Positions 23,014 through 32,520 of a stretch of 64,000 nucleotides of DNA are shown here, one piece after another (position 1 is the stretch's first letter; each line of letters begins with the position of its first letter). The stretch comes from DASXRC01 sp036506495 (lineage in GTDB: Bacteria > Actinomycetota > Actinomycetes > Mycobacteriales > Micromonosporaceae): contig DASXRQ010000265.1 of NCBI GenBank assembly GCA_036506495.1, positions 1-64,000 on the forward strand, in the 5' to 3' direction. Made by a program: the position numbers and the translations under genes. The notes under the pieces were generated by a model. That model ran no database searches and was not told where the DNA came from. It worked only from the letters and a program-made list of their open reading frames with translations.

Positions 23014-23541
23014 ATGAGCGCCGTTCGCACCGCGAGGGCAGCGTCCGCGCTCGCCTCGATCGCGCTCACGGCCGGAGTCGTCATGTGGGCCGCCGCCCCC
23101 GCCCAGGCGGTCGACGTGTTCGTGGAGGTGAGCCCGAACACGATCGATGCGGGCTCGCAGATCGGCATCCGCGCGAGCTGTGGCGAAAAGGTGGACTCCG
23201 CCGTTGTCACTTCCGAGGCGTTCGACCAGGTGACTCTCGTGCCCGATGGTGCCGTTCTGAGGGCAGACGTCGTAATCCCGGCGGATAAGAGGGCACGCGA
23301 CTACAAGGTCCACCTGAGGTGCCCCAACGGTCACACGGCGACCACCGACCTGGAAGTGCTGTCCATGGATCGGCCGACGCTGGGGCCGAACACGGGTGGT
23401 GGCGGCACGGCCCACGGCAGGACGGCCGGCGACGGCCTGGGCGGTGCAGTCATGATCATTGGTGGGCTGGCCACGATCGGCGTCGGCGTCGGGTTGGGCG
23501 TGGTCGCCCGTCGCCGCCGGCGGGCGGGTCAACCCGCCTGA
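23014..23541 (+). CDS. exported surface protein with C-terminal anchor, probable class F sortase partner
   Basis: 175 aa. An N-terminal Sec signal is likely cleaved after AAPAQA (about 31). A globular part of about 90 residues follows, with two Cys (about 52 and 104) that could form a disulfide. A Gly-rich linker (GPNTGGGG), a membrane helix (MIIGGLATIGVGVGLGVV) and RRRRR complete it. There is no canonical LPXTG. ATG 23014 has GGAAGGGG upstream. A class F sortase starts 14 bp downstream. Confidence 0.8.
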   Translation: MSAVRTARAASALASIALTAGVVMWAAAPAQAVDVFVEVSPNTIDAGSQIGIRASCGEKVDSAVVTSEAFDQVTLVPDGAVLRADVVIPADKRARDYKVHLRCPNGHTATTDLEVLSMDRPTLGPNTGGGGTAHGRTAGDGLGGAVMIIGGLATIGVGVGLGVVARRRRRAGQPA

Positions 23542-23555
23542 CCAGGCGCGCGATC

Positions 23556-24212
23556 GTGCCCGGCGGCCGGAGGCAGGCGGCCACGAACGGCCGGCGCCGG
23601 ACCCGGTTGGGACCGGTGGCCGCCGTGGTCACCCTCGTCGGCGTCTTCTGCACTGGCCTGGGTCTGGGGCAAGCCACCGGTGCGATCATGCTGCCGCCCT
23701 GGCTGTTTAGGGGCGAGGCGGCACCGCCGCGCGAGTTCCCGGTGCTGGAGTCGAGTCGGCCCATCCGCATCGCGATCCCGTCCATCGGCGTCCGCGCACC
23801 GGTGCGAGAGGTCGGGCTGGCCGCCGATGGGTCTATCGGGGTGCCGGAGCTCGGTCACCGTAACGAAGCAGCGTGGTACCGGGACGGACCGACACCTGGG
23901 CAGTTCGGACCGGCCGTGATCGTCGGCCATGTCGACACGCGCACCGGCCCGGCGGTCTTTCAGGGCCTGGACGCGTTGCGGCCGGGGGCCAGGATCGAGG
24001 TCACCCGCCGGGACCGACGGGTCGCGGTGTTCACGGTCAACAGCGTGGAGACGTTCAGCAAGGCGAAGCTGCCCGCGAACCGCGTGTACGGCGACTTCAC
24101 GAGGCCCGGACTGCGCCTGATCACCTGTGGCGGCAGGTGGGTGGGCGGCGAACTCGGGTACGCGGACAATGTCGTCGTCTTCGCGTCGCTGGTCCGCGCG
24201 TACCGGGCCTGA
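23556..24212 (+). CDS. class F sortase
   Basis: A 218-aa protein with an N-terminal helix anchor (PVAAVVTLVGVFCTGLGL) and a sortase beta-barrel: IRIAIPSIGVRAPV, GPAVIVGHVDTRTGPAVF with the catalytic His, and GLRLITCGG with the catalytic Cys, followed by a glycine-rich stretch. The order His then TC matches class F, the actinobacterial branch found beside single small surface proteins. GTG 23556 is taken as the start because it gives the basic n-region before the helix. The two genes form an operon ended by the hairpin at 24259-24280. Confidence 0.9.
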   Translation: MPGGRRQAATNGRRRTRLGPVAAVVTLVGVFCTGLGLGQATGAIMLPPWLFRGEAAPPREFPVLESSRPIRIAIPSIGVRAPVREVGLAADGSIGVPELGHRNEAAWYRDGPTPGQFGPAVIVGHVDTRTGPAVFQGLDALRPGARIEVTRRDRRVAVFTVNSVETFSKAKLPANRVYGDFTRPGLRLITCGGRWVGGELGYADNVVVFASLVRAYRA

Positions 24213-24258
24213 GCGCGCACGCCCGTCGCAACCTTGCATAGCTTGGGTGATCAACCCG

Positions 24259-24280
24259 GCCCGGACACCCCAGTCCGGGC
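24259..24280. terminator. hairpin terminator between convergent sortase and HNH genes
   Basis: Perfect 8-bp stem GCCCGGAC (24259-24266) / GTCCGGGC (24273-24280) with a 6-nt loop, about 50 bp after the sortase stop and 30 bp before the end of the HNH gene. Confidence 0.7.
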
Positions 24281-24309
24281 AAGATTGTGGGGATCTTGGG
24301 GCGGGGAGC

Positions 24310-24846
24310 TTAGGCGGCGGCCGGCAGGTCGAGCCAGTCCGACCAGCGCGGATCCGGCGTACGGTGCCCCAACACGCGCCACGCCGCGCCCCTGGGCGCG
24401 GCGGGGATGGCGTGGAGCCGCCAGCCGAGTTCCGCTGGCGTCCGGTCTCCTTTGGTGTGGTTGCACCGGGCGCAGGCGGCCACGACGTTCTCCCAGGCGT
24501 GCCGACCGCCGCGGCTGCGCGGCATGACGTGGTCGATCGTCTCGGCCGGCGCCTTGCAGTACTGGCACCGCCAGCCGTCCCGCGCGAAGATCGCCCGGCG
24601 GGACAGACCGACGTGCGCGCGGTACGGCACCCGGACGAACCGCGTCAACCGGACGACGCTCGGCACCGGCAGCTGGTGCCGGGCACTGTGCAGGATCCCG
24701 TCGCCATCGGCCACGCAGATGGCTTTTGCCGAGAGAACGAGGATTGCGGCTCGACGCACCGACACGACACACAGCGGCTCGTACGTCGCATTGAGGACCA
24801 ACGCGGATGAGCCCGCTGTGGGTCGTATGTCAGGCATCGCGCTCAC
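24310..24846 (-). CDS. HNH endonuclease family protein
   Basis: A 178-aa protein. The N-terminal segment (ALVLNATYEPLCVVSVRRAA) is conserved in a widespread actinobacterial HNH family. The nuclease domain is RDGWRCQYCKAPAETIDHV, then PRSRGGRHAWENVVAACARC and NHTKGDRTPAE: two CxxC zinc ligands framing DH, N and H catalytic residues. It is chromosomal and solitary, so a repair or RNA/DNA-processing role is more likely than a homing one. GAGGTGAG lies just upstream of the ATG. Confidence 0.93.
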   Translation of the reverse strand: MSAMPDIRPTAGSSALVLNATYEPLCVVSVRRAAILVLSAKAICVADGDGILHSARHQLPVPSVVRLTRFVRVPYRAHVGLSRRAIFARDGWRCQYCKAPAETIDHVMPRSRGGRHAWENVVAACARCNHTKGDRTPAELGWRLHAIPAAPRGAAWRVLGHRTPDPRWSDWLDLPAAA

Positions 24847-25085
24847 CTCTGGTCGTTCGTGCCGCTCCCGTCACATTGTCAGGGCCGTCGCGGCCGACGA
24901 GGTCGGACGCGTCCGGATCACCGGCGCCCGTGGGCCAATAGTCCCCGATAGATGAGCGAATTGCACGCCCTATCGGCCGCTGACGTGTGAAGGTTCGGTA
25001 TCGCGAGAGAACGGACCGGTGGTCCGTTCGGCCAGCCCGTGGGGGTCCTCGAGGGGGGCGGCCCGCGATGCGGTACTAAACAACG

Positions 25086-26141
25086 GTGACGTCCGCGAGC
25101 CTGATCACCGCCCTCGCCGCCCTGCCGGCCGCCGATCCTTCCCCGACGCCCAGCTGCTTGGACGACCCGATCTGCCGCGGGGCGTACGACCTGACGGGAT
25201 CGGTGTGGTTCGCGGAGAGCAGCTACGTCTTCGTGGTCAAGCCCGCGCGGATCATCTTGATCATCTTGGTGGCGCTGCTCATCCGTTACCTGTTACACCG
25301 GACGATCAGCAGGCTGGTCCGCACGACCGCGAGCGGTGCGGTCCCGACGATCCTCAAGCCGCTGCGCGAGAAGCTGCCCGCCGCCGTGCACGAGGCCGCG
25401 ACCGTCTTCCCGGAGCGACGCCGGCAGCGCGCCGAAGCGATCGGGTCGGTTCTGCGCAGCTCCGTCACGGTGGCCGTGTCCTCGGTGGCCGTGCTGTTGA
25501 TCCTCGGTGAGCTCGGCTTCAACCTGGCGCCGCTGCTCGCGAGCGCCGGCATCGCCGGGATCGCGCTCGGCTTCGGTGCACAGTCACTTGTGAAGGATCT
25601 ACTCGCGGGGCTGTTCATGCTCATCGAAGACCAGTACGGCGTCGGCGACACGGTCGACGTCGGCGAGGCGACCGGCGTCGTGGAGGCGGTCGGCCTGCGC
25701 ATCACCACGATCCGGGACGCGCGCGGCGTCCTCTGGTACATCCGCAACGGCGAGATCGTACGAGTCGGCAACAAGAGCCAGGGCTGGGCCGTGGTCATCG
25801 TCGACATCCCGATCGGCTTCGCCGGCGTCGAGGAGGCCACCGCCGTACTGCGCCAGGCGGCCGCCGCGCTCGCCGAGGACCCCGAGTACAGCGCGGACTT
25901 CCTAGAACCGGCCGAGGTGCTCGGCGTCGAGCAGATCACGGTGGACGGGGCGGTCGTGCGGACCATCGCCAAGACCCCCGCCGACGCCCAGTTCCGGGCG
26001 GGTCGCGAGATGCGCCGCCGGCTGACCGACGCGCTCGAGAAATCGGGCATCGCCGCGCAGATCGCCGCGGCGCGCATGTACCCCCGGCCGGCGGCACCGC
26101 GACCCGGCTCGGGCGAGCCGGGCACCGGCGGCGCGACGTGA
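25086..26141 (+). CDS. mechanosensitive ion channel (MscS family)
   Basis: A 351-aa protein with N-terminal helices (SYVFVVKPARIILIILVALL), the pore helix and beta domain motif ASAGIAGIALGFGAQSLVKD, LFMLIEDQYGVGDTVDV, and the IRNGEIVRVGN stretch of the MscS beta domain. The soluble C-terminal domain is followed by a Pro/Gly-rich tail. It releases solutes on hypo-osmotic shock. The start is GTG 25086; TACTAA (25074-25079) lies 6 nt upstream. The 239 bp before it hold nothing else that I recognise. Confidence 0.94.
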   Translation: MTSASLITALAALPAADPSPTPSCLDDPICRGAYDLTGSVWFAESSYVFVVKPARIILIILVALLIRYLLHRTISRLVRTTASGAVPTILKPLREKLPAAVHEAATVFPERRRQRAEAIGSVLRSSVTVAVSSVAVLLILGELGFNLAPLLASAGIAGIALGFGAQSLVKDLLAGLFMLIEDQYGVGDTVDVGEATGVVEAVGLRITTIRDARGVLWYIRNGEIVRVGNKSQGWAVVIVDIPIGFAGVEEATAVLRQAAAALAEDPEYSADFLEPAEVLGVEQITVDGAVVRTIAKTPADAQFRAGREMRRRLTDALEKSGIAAQIAAARMYPRPAAPRPGSGEPGTGGAT

Positions 26142-26177
26142 CGCCGGCCACGCGTGGGTGCCTGGCACCATAGAGCG

Positions 26178-26582
26178 GTGACCGCGAGCGAGACCTTCTA
26201 CGACGCCATCGGCGGCGAGCCGACGTTCCGCAAGCTCGTGGATGAGTTCTACGCCGGCGTCGCGACCGACCCGGTGTTGCGGCCGGTGTACCCCGACGAG
26301 GACCTGGGCCCCGCGCGCGAACGGCTGACGCTGTTCCTCATGCAGTACTGGGGCGGGCCATCGACGTACTCGCAGCAGCGCGGGCACCCGCGGCTCAGGA
26401 TGCGGCACGCACCCTTCCGGGTCGGGCCCGCCGAGCGCGACGCGTGGCTGCGCCAGATGCGCCGCGCGATGGACGGCCTGGGGCTTCCCGCAGAGCAGGA
26501 CCGGACGCTCTGGGAGTACCTCGAGCGGGCCGCCTTCTTCATGGTCAACACCTTCGACTCCCCAGCAGAGCCCGCGCGCTGA
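26178..26582 (+). CDS. glbO: group II truncated haemoglobin (GlbO-type)
   Basis: A 134-aa globin: FYDAIGGEPTFRKLVDEFYAGVATDPVLRPVYP, then the trHbO signature YWGGPSTYSQQRGHPRLRMRH with the proximal His in LRMRHAPF and the TyrCD1/TrpG8 positions expected for group II. It binds O2/NO, and in actinobacteria it is linked to peroxide or respiratory protection. Start GTG 26178 gives the conserved N-terminus (VTASETFYDAIGG). The last codons lie in a 16-bp tandem repeat. Confidence 0.95.
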   Translation: MTASETFYDAIGGEPTFRKLVDEFYAGVATDPVLRPVYPDEDLGPARERLTLFLMQYWGGPSTYSQQRGHPRLRMRHAPFRVGPAERDAWLRQMRRAMDGLGLPAEQDRTLWEYLERAAFFMVNTFDSPAEPAR

Positions 26583-26599
26583 CGAGCCCGCGCGCTGAC
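26568..26599. repeat. 16-bp tandem duplication across the globin stop codon
   Basis: GAGCCCGCGCGCTGAC occurs twice head to tail (26568-26583 and 26584-26599), followed by a partial third copy GAGCGCGG. The first copy holds the globin TGA stop. Confidence 0.95.
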
Positions 26600-26659
26600 G
26601 AGCGCGGACAGCGACGGAGTCGGGCGCGAAGCGTGACCTGGACGCAACCGGCGGACAGT

Positions 26660-26665
26660 TAGCGT
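26660..26665 (+). promoter_or_regulatory. candidate leaderless -10 (TAGCGT) for the M1 lipoprotein gene
   Basis: TAGCGT, preceded by GT exactly as at kynU, ends 6 nt before the ATG at 26672. There is no Shine-Dalgarno sequence. Confidence 0.5.
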
Positions 26666-26671
26666 CGGCCC

Positions 26672-28123
26672 ATGACGCGCACGCGCGGCGCCGCACTCGC
26701 CCTCGCCGTGGGCCTCGCCACGGCTGGCTGCACGGCGGGCGAACGTCCGCCCGGTCTGGCAAACACGCCGCTGCCGACCCGCCCGCCGGCGGCCGCCGCG
26801 ACGACCACGCCGGACGGCACGTCGGCACCGGTGGCCGACCCGGTTTACCCCGATCACGGCAACCCGAAGATCGATGTCCGGCGCTACGACCTGGACCTGG
26901 CGTGGGACCCGGACGGTCGGATGCTGACCGGCACCGCCACGCTGACCATCCGGGCGGCGGTCGATCTGACCGAGGTGGCGCTCGACGTGAGCGACGCGCT
27001 GACCGTCGACTCCGCGACGATCAACGGCCAGGCGGTACGCGCCGGGTCGCGCGCCGGCCACCTCGTCCTGCCGACCGGCGCGCGGATCCCGCGAAACCGC
27101 GAGCTGCGAACCACGATCCGCTACCACGGCCGGCCGCGACCCGTCGCCTTCCCGGGTGATCGCACCGACGTGGCGGTCATTGGGGCGCAGATCGCAGACG
27201 ACGGCGCGATCTATGCCATGCAGGAGCCCTACGGCGCGTTCACGTGGTTCCCGTGCAACGACCAGCCGTCGGACGAGGCGCGGTACGACATCGCCATCAC
27301 CGCACCCGCCGGCTGGGCCGGGGTCGCGTCCGGCCGGCTCGTGGGGACGCAGGCGACGGGCGCCTCGATCACCAACCGCTACCACAACGAGGCGCCTGTG
27401 GCGACCTACCTGGTCGCGTTCGCCGTTGACCGGTTCCAGCGCCACGACGACCTGGGCCCGCACGGGCTGCCGGTCTCCTATTGGGTACGCCCGGCGGACT
27501 GGAACGACATGATGCCCACGCTGCGCCAGTCGCCCGCGATGCTCGCCTGGCTCGAACGGCTGCTCGGCCCGTACCCGTTCGACTCCGCCGGTGTCGTCGT
27601 CGTGCAGAGCCGCTCCGGCATGGAGACCCAGACGATGGTGACGCTCGGCCCGCTGACCGGGCCGAGCGCCACGCCGGTGCTGCTGCACGAGTACGCCCAC
27701 CACTGGTTCGGCGACTCGGTGACCCCGCGCACGTGGGCGGACGTGTGGCTCAACGAGGGCTTCGCGCTCTACCTGCAGATGGTGTACACGGTTGAGAGGC
27801 TGGGCGGCGACGAGGCGGAGACGATCCGGGAGTGGAGGGCGATCGATCGGACCGCGCGAGCCGCGGCCGGCCCGCCGGCGCACTACCGGCCGGACCATTT
27901 CGGCGCCCGCAACGTCTACGTCGGCCCGGCGCTGATGCTTCACGAGATCCGCCACCGGCTCGGCGATCCGGCGTTCTTCGCGATGCTGCACGACTGGGTG
28001 CAGCACCACGCACACACGAATCAGGATCGCGCGTCGTTCACGGCCTGGCTCAACGCGTACGCCGGGCAGGACCTGACGCCGATTGTGACGCGCTGGCTGG
28101 ACTCTCCCACCTCACCCGCGTAG
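26672..28123 (+). CDS. M1-family metallopeptidase, predicted lipoprotein
   Basis: 483 aa. An export signal with a lipobox-like LATAGC (Cys about 20) and a Thr/Pro-rich linker lead into an M1 domain with beta-sandwich (DVRRYDLDLAWDPDGRML) and the zinc site HEYAHHWFGDSVTPRTWADVWLNE. It is much shorter than cytosolic PepN because the C-terminal ERAP1-like domain is missing. The GAMEN equivalent is SRSGMETQT. It probably acts as a surface-attached aminopeptidase. Confidence 0.9.
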   Translation: MTRTRGAALALAVGLATAGCTAGERPPGLANTPLPTRPPAAAATTTPDGTSAPVADPVYPDHGNPKIDVRRYDLDLAWDPDGRMLTGTATLTIRAAVDLTEVALDVSDALTVDSATINGQAVRAGSRAGHLVLPTGARIPRNRELRTTIRYHGRPRPVAFPGDRTDVAVIGAQIADDGAIYAMQEPYGAFTWFPCNDQPSDEARYDIAITAPAGWAGVASGRLVGTQATGASITNRYHNEAPVATYLVAFAVDRFQRHDDLGPHGLPVSYWVRPADWNDMMPTLRQSPAMLAWLERLLGPYPFDSAGVVVVQSRSGMETQTMVTLGPLTGPSATPVLLHEYAHHWFGDSVTPRTWADVWLNEGFALYLQMVYTVERLGGDEAETIREWRAIDRTARAAAGPPAHYRPDHFGARNVYVGPALMLHEIRHRLGDPAFFAMLHDWVQHHAHTNQDRASFTAWLNAYAGQDLTPIVTRWLDSPTSPA

Positions 28124-28131
28124 GGCGGGCG

Positions 28132-28710
28132 CTACAGCAGCGCGCCCTCGTCGTGCAGCCAGTCAACGAATTTGCTCGCGTGCGCGGCCCCGCGGTCAAG
28201 CAGCTCCACCAGCAGCGCGTCGTGCACCCCCGCCCCGAGCGGCACCTCCACCTCGGCGTAGATGGGCAGCTGACCACGCTCGGTGGGGTCGCCCACGTAC
28301 GCCTTGCAGAACCGCCCGGTGTGGTTCCACTCGTTGACGACCCGGTACGCGCGATCCGCCCAGTCCGGCGGCACCGTCGAGTACGGTCGGGCGCGCAGGA
28401 GGAGGATCTCGTCCTTCGGACCGCCGTCCAGCGCGAACAGCACCGCGTGCCGCTCCCACATCGCGAGCAGGTTGCCGTCGCCGTCGGCCAGGTATCGCAC
28501 GTCGAGCAGGTCGAGGGCCTGGCCAACCCGGTCGAGGGTCACCCGCGCCACGGTAGCGCCGAGAGAATCCACCGTGGACCGGTCCGAGGGCGCCGGTTCA
28601 GGCTGTCTGGGTGCCGGCAGACCGACCCGGACGACGCGCTCCTGAATACCGCCCTGTCTCTCCGGTTCACCGCCTCCGGATTGGCCGGGGCGCCACGACC
28701 ACCACGGCAT
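28132..28710 (-). CDS. YbjN domain-containing protein
   Basis: A 192-aa protein with N-terminal MPWWSWRPG and a variable basic linker. The YbjN/type III secretion chaperone-like fold spans about 75-190: LDRVGQALDLLDVRYLADGD, KDEILLLRARPYSTVP, VNEWNHTGRFCKAYV, then IYAEVEVPLGAGVHDALL. Most actinobacterial copies have this layout; the function is unknown but thought chaperone-like. ATG 28710 is preferred over the longer frame because a GGGGAGCGAGG-like site precedes it and MPWWSW is the usual start. Confidence 0.85.
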   Translation of the reverse strand: MPWWSWRPGQSGGGEPERQGGIQERVVRVGLPAPRQPEPAPSDRSTVDSLGATVARVTLDRVGQALDLLDVRYLADGDGNLLAMWERHAVLFALDGGPKDEILLLRARPYSTVPPDWADRAYRVVNEWNHTGRFCKAYVGDPTERGQLPIYAEVEVPLGAGVHDALLVELLDRGAAHASKFVDWLHDEGALL

Positions 28711-28839
28711 AGCGTGCACCTCGCTCCCCAGAGGATCCAAACGCCTACGTTGAGTGGGATCCGAGGCCAGACGGTACCCGGACAGCCGGCCGAAGACATC
28801 CCCCCATTGGCTCGCCCAAGCCAGATGGCTTATGAGCAA

Positions 28840-29526
28840 TCAGCCGTTCGTATGAATGCCGACGGGACGTACCGCGAGCTGGCCGGCCGATCGAGACCAC
28901 GCGGTGCCGTACTGCGCCGCGATTCCGACCCAACGACCGGCAAGTCGGACTTGCGCGAGCGCCTCGGAGGAGTCGCGTGGCACGGACGGCTCGGCCGCGC
29001 CGAGAAAGCCCATCCGGACGACCGCCTGCACGAGCCGCTGGGTGACCTCCACCCGCTCGCCGCTGTCGGCCGTGACGACAATCGCGACGTGGTCGAGCAG
29101 CGCGTCGCGTACCACCCGCTCACCCAGAGACCGACCACCGACGCCGCTCGACGCCGCCTCGCGCAGCGTGCCCGCGGCGGCGGCCGCGACCCGCCGCAGC
29201 TCGGCCGCGGCGACGGTCTCGACGGCCCGGCCGGCGCTCGGCGGCACCGGCCACCGCCAGTCCGCGTCCCGGCGCGGCGGGAGCTCGGCCGCGCCCCGCG
29301 CCAACCGGGCCAGCAGGTCCGCCGCGCCGACCGTCGCGTCGCCCGGCACCTCGCCGCGCACGCTACGCGTGACGAGCACATCCCACGGCAGTAAGGCCCA
29401 CAGCGCGACCCGCGGCTCCCCGGCCGGATCCGGCGTGCCCGCGCGCAGCCGCACCAGCGCCGCCCCGTCGAGCCCTGTCAGCCGGGCCAGGAACGCCCCG
29501 GCATCGGCCACGTCGACGAGCCTCAC
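28840..29526 (-). CDS. conserved hypothetical protein
   Basis: A 228-aa, Ala/Arg/Val-rich soluble protein. Sequence such as VALWALLPWDVLVTRSVRGEV, DADWRWPVPPSAGR and FLGAAEPSVPRD has the look of a conserved actinobacterial protein, but I cannot name the family. GTG 29526 overlaps the upstream thioesterase stop by 4 bp (GTGA), so it belongs to the ettA-thioesterase operon. A cytoplasmic location is predicted. Confidence 0.75.
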   Translation of the reverse strand: MRLVDVADAGAFLARLTGLDGAALVRLRAGTPDPAGEPRVALWALLPWDVLVTRSVRGEVPGDATVGAADLLARLARGAAELPPRRDADWRWPVPPSAGRAVETVAAAELRRVAAAAAGTLREAASSGVGGRSLGERVVRDALLDHVAIVVTADSGERVEVTQRLVQAVVRMGFLGAAEPSVPRDSSEALAQVRLAGRWVGIAAQYGTAWSRSAGQLAVRPVGIHTNG

Positions 29527-29942
29527 GACGACTCGAGGTTCGCGCCGTCGGCGTACGGGCGCAGAAAGTCCCGCTCGGCCTCGGAGAGCCTGCGTGGCCG
29601 CTGGCGTTCCAGATCGAACGGTACGCAGACGGAGCGCGCCCGGCTCGCGACCGCGTCCCGATCGAACAACTCGTAGCAGACGGTGAACCGGGACGGCCTG
29701 ATCTCGTCGATCCACATCTCGATGCGTACCGGGTCGCCATAGTCGACCGGTCGGAGGTAGTCGATTTCGTGCCGGAAGATGACGATGCCCTCCTCGAACG
29801 AGGTCAGCCCGAGCTCCCGGGCGCCGACGAACATCATCGCGACCCGGGCCTCCTCGTACAGGGTCAGGAACCGGGCGTTGTTGACGTGGCCGTACACGTC
29901 CATGTCCGACCAGCGCAAGGCGCAGTGGTAGGTGAATCGCAT
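29523..29942 (-). CDS. hot-dog-fold acyl-CoA thioesterase (4HBT family)
   Basis: A 139-aa protein beginning MRFTYHCALRWSDMDVYGHVNNARFL, where the WSDMDxYGHVNN motif (catalytic Asp) defines the YbgC/4HBT group. A second conserved part is ARSVCVPFDLERQRPRRLSE. It hydrolyses acyl-CoA thioesters. It is the first of two related thioesterases in this operon (see 30201-30620), suggesting distinct acyl chain preferences or a heteromer. Confidence 0.92.
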   Translation of the reverse strand: MRFTYHCALRWSDMDVYGHVNNARFLTLYEEARVAMMFVGARELGLTSFEEGIVIFRHEIDYLRPVDYGDPVRIEMWIDEIRPSRFTVCYELFDRDAVASRARSVCVPFDLERQRPRRLSEAERDFLRPYADGANLESS

Positions 29943-30020
29943 GGTGGCGTCAGCGTTGTCGATGGCCGATGACGCCCCGCATGGAGAGCTCGCGGTGCGA
30001 CAGGTCGTCGGGCCGGACTG

Positions 30021-30188
30021 TCACTCGTCGTCCTCCAGCGCGCGAACGTCCTGCGTGGTGATGACGACACCCAGGTGCACCACGCGGAGCCCGGTCCGCT
30101 CACTGCGGGAGACGGGTACGACCCGGCCCGGACCGAGGCCGCGGCGCATGAGATCCGCGACTCGCTTGCTCAAGCATCGCCGCATCAT
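30021..30188 (-). CDS. small basic protein of 55 aa between the two thioesterase genes
   Basis: An open frame reads MMRRCLSKRVADLMRRGLGP and continues with VPVSRSERTGLRVVHLGVVI to the end at DVRALEDDE. Third positions are mostly G or C and the frame has no shadow explanation. It fills the otherwise unexplained 258-bp gap between two same-strand operon members. TAGCAT (complement of 30198-30203), overlapping the upstream gene's TAG stop, lies 9 nt before the ATG. The function is unknown, and it is below common annotation length cut-offs. Confidence 0.5.
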   Translation of the reverse strand: MMRRCLSKRVADLMRRGLGPGRVVPVSRSERTGLRVVHLGVVITTQDVRALEDDE

Positions 30189-30200
30189 GATGCACAGATG

Positions 30201-30612
30201 CTACCGCTGGTACGCCGACCAGAACTTCCGCTCATCGTCGTCGAGCGGCCGGGATCGCGCCTCCTCATACGAGTACGCCACCAGCACACACTCGCAGCGG
30301 GCGACCGGCCGCTCCCCGGCGTACAACTGCTGGTTCATGGTCCATGACGACGTACCGATGTGGCCGATGGTGGTCTCCACCCGCAGGGTCAGCCCGGGCC
30401 GGAACGCGACCGGCTCGAGGTAGTCGACCACGACCCGGGCGGCGATGTATCCGCGGTCGTCCGGGGCGCCGGCGAGGCCGCTCGGCGAGGACGCCAGCAA
30501 CGTCATGCGGGCGTCCTCGAAGTACGACAGGTACCGGGCGTGGTTCACGTGCCCCATCGCGTCGGGATCCGACCATCGGACCTGCGCGTGGTAGACGGCG
30601 ACGCCGCCCGGC

Positions 30613-30620
<8 letters not shown>
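30201..30620 (-). CDS. hot-dog-fold acyl-CoA thioesterase (4HBT family), second copy
   Basis: 139 aa, starting GTG 30620 (VTEPGGVAVYHAQV). It has the RWSDPDAMGHVNHARYLSYF motif with catalytic Asp, then RVVVDYLEPVAFRPG and a C-terminal basic helix. It is the same length as the paralogue at 29523-29942 but clearly diverged. It overlaps the ettA stop by 8 bp and is thus probably translated by coupling with ettA. Confidence 0.92.
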
Positions 30621-32289
<1,669 letters not shown>

Positions 32290-32520
32290 GTAGCGGTGAA
32301 CCTCCGAATGATCATGGGATTCGGCGCTGCCCGCGCCGACGAGACCGGGCGGGACGATCCGACGTCAATCTTTCCAGGTGGGTCGCCGATCGCCCAATCC
32401 GGTCCGCCGGCACGGCGCCGGCGCGGGCCGCAAGCCAGGCAGTGTGGCCGAATTCAACCGTTCGGACACGTTCAGTAGGCTCGTTGACGGAGCCACGACC
32501 GCCCCCGGAGGTGTACCGAC

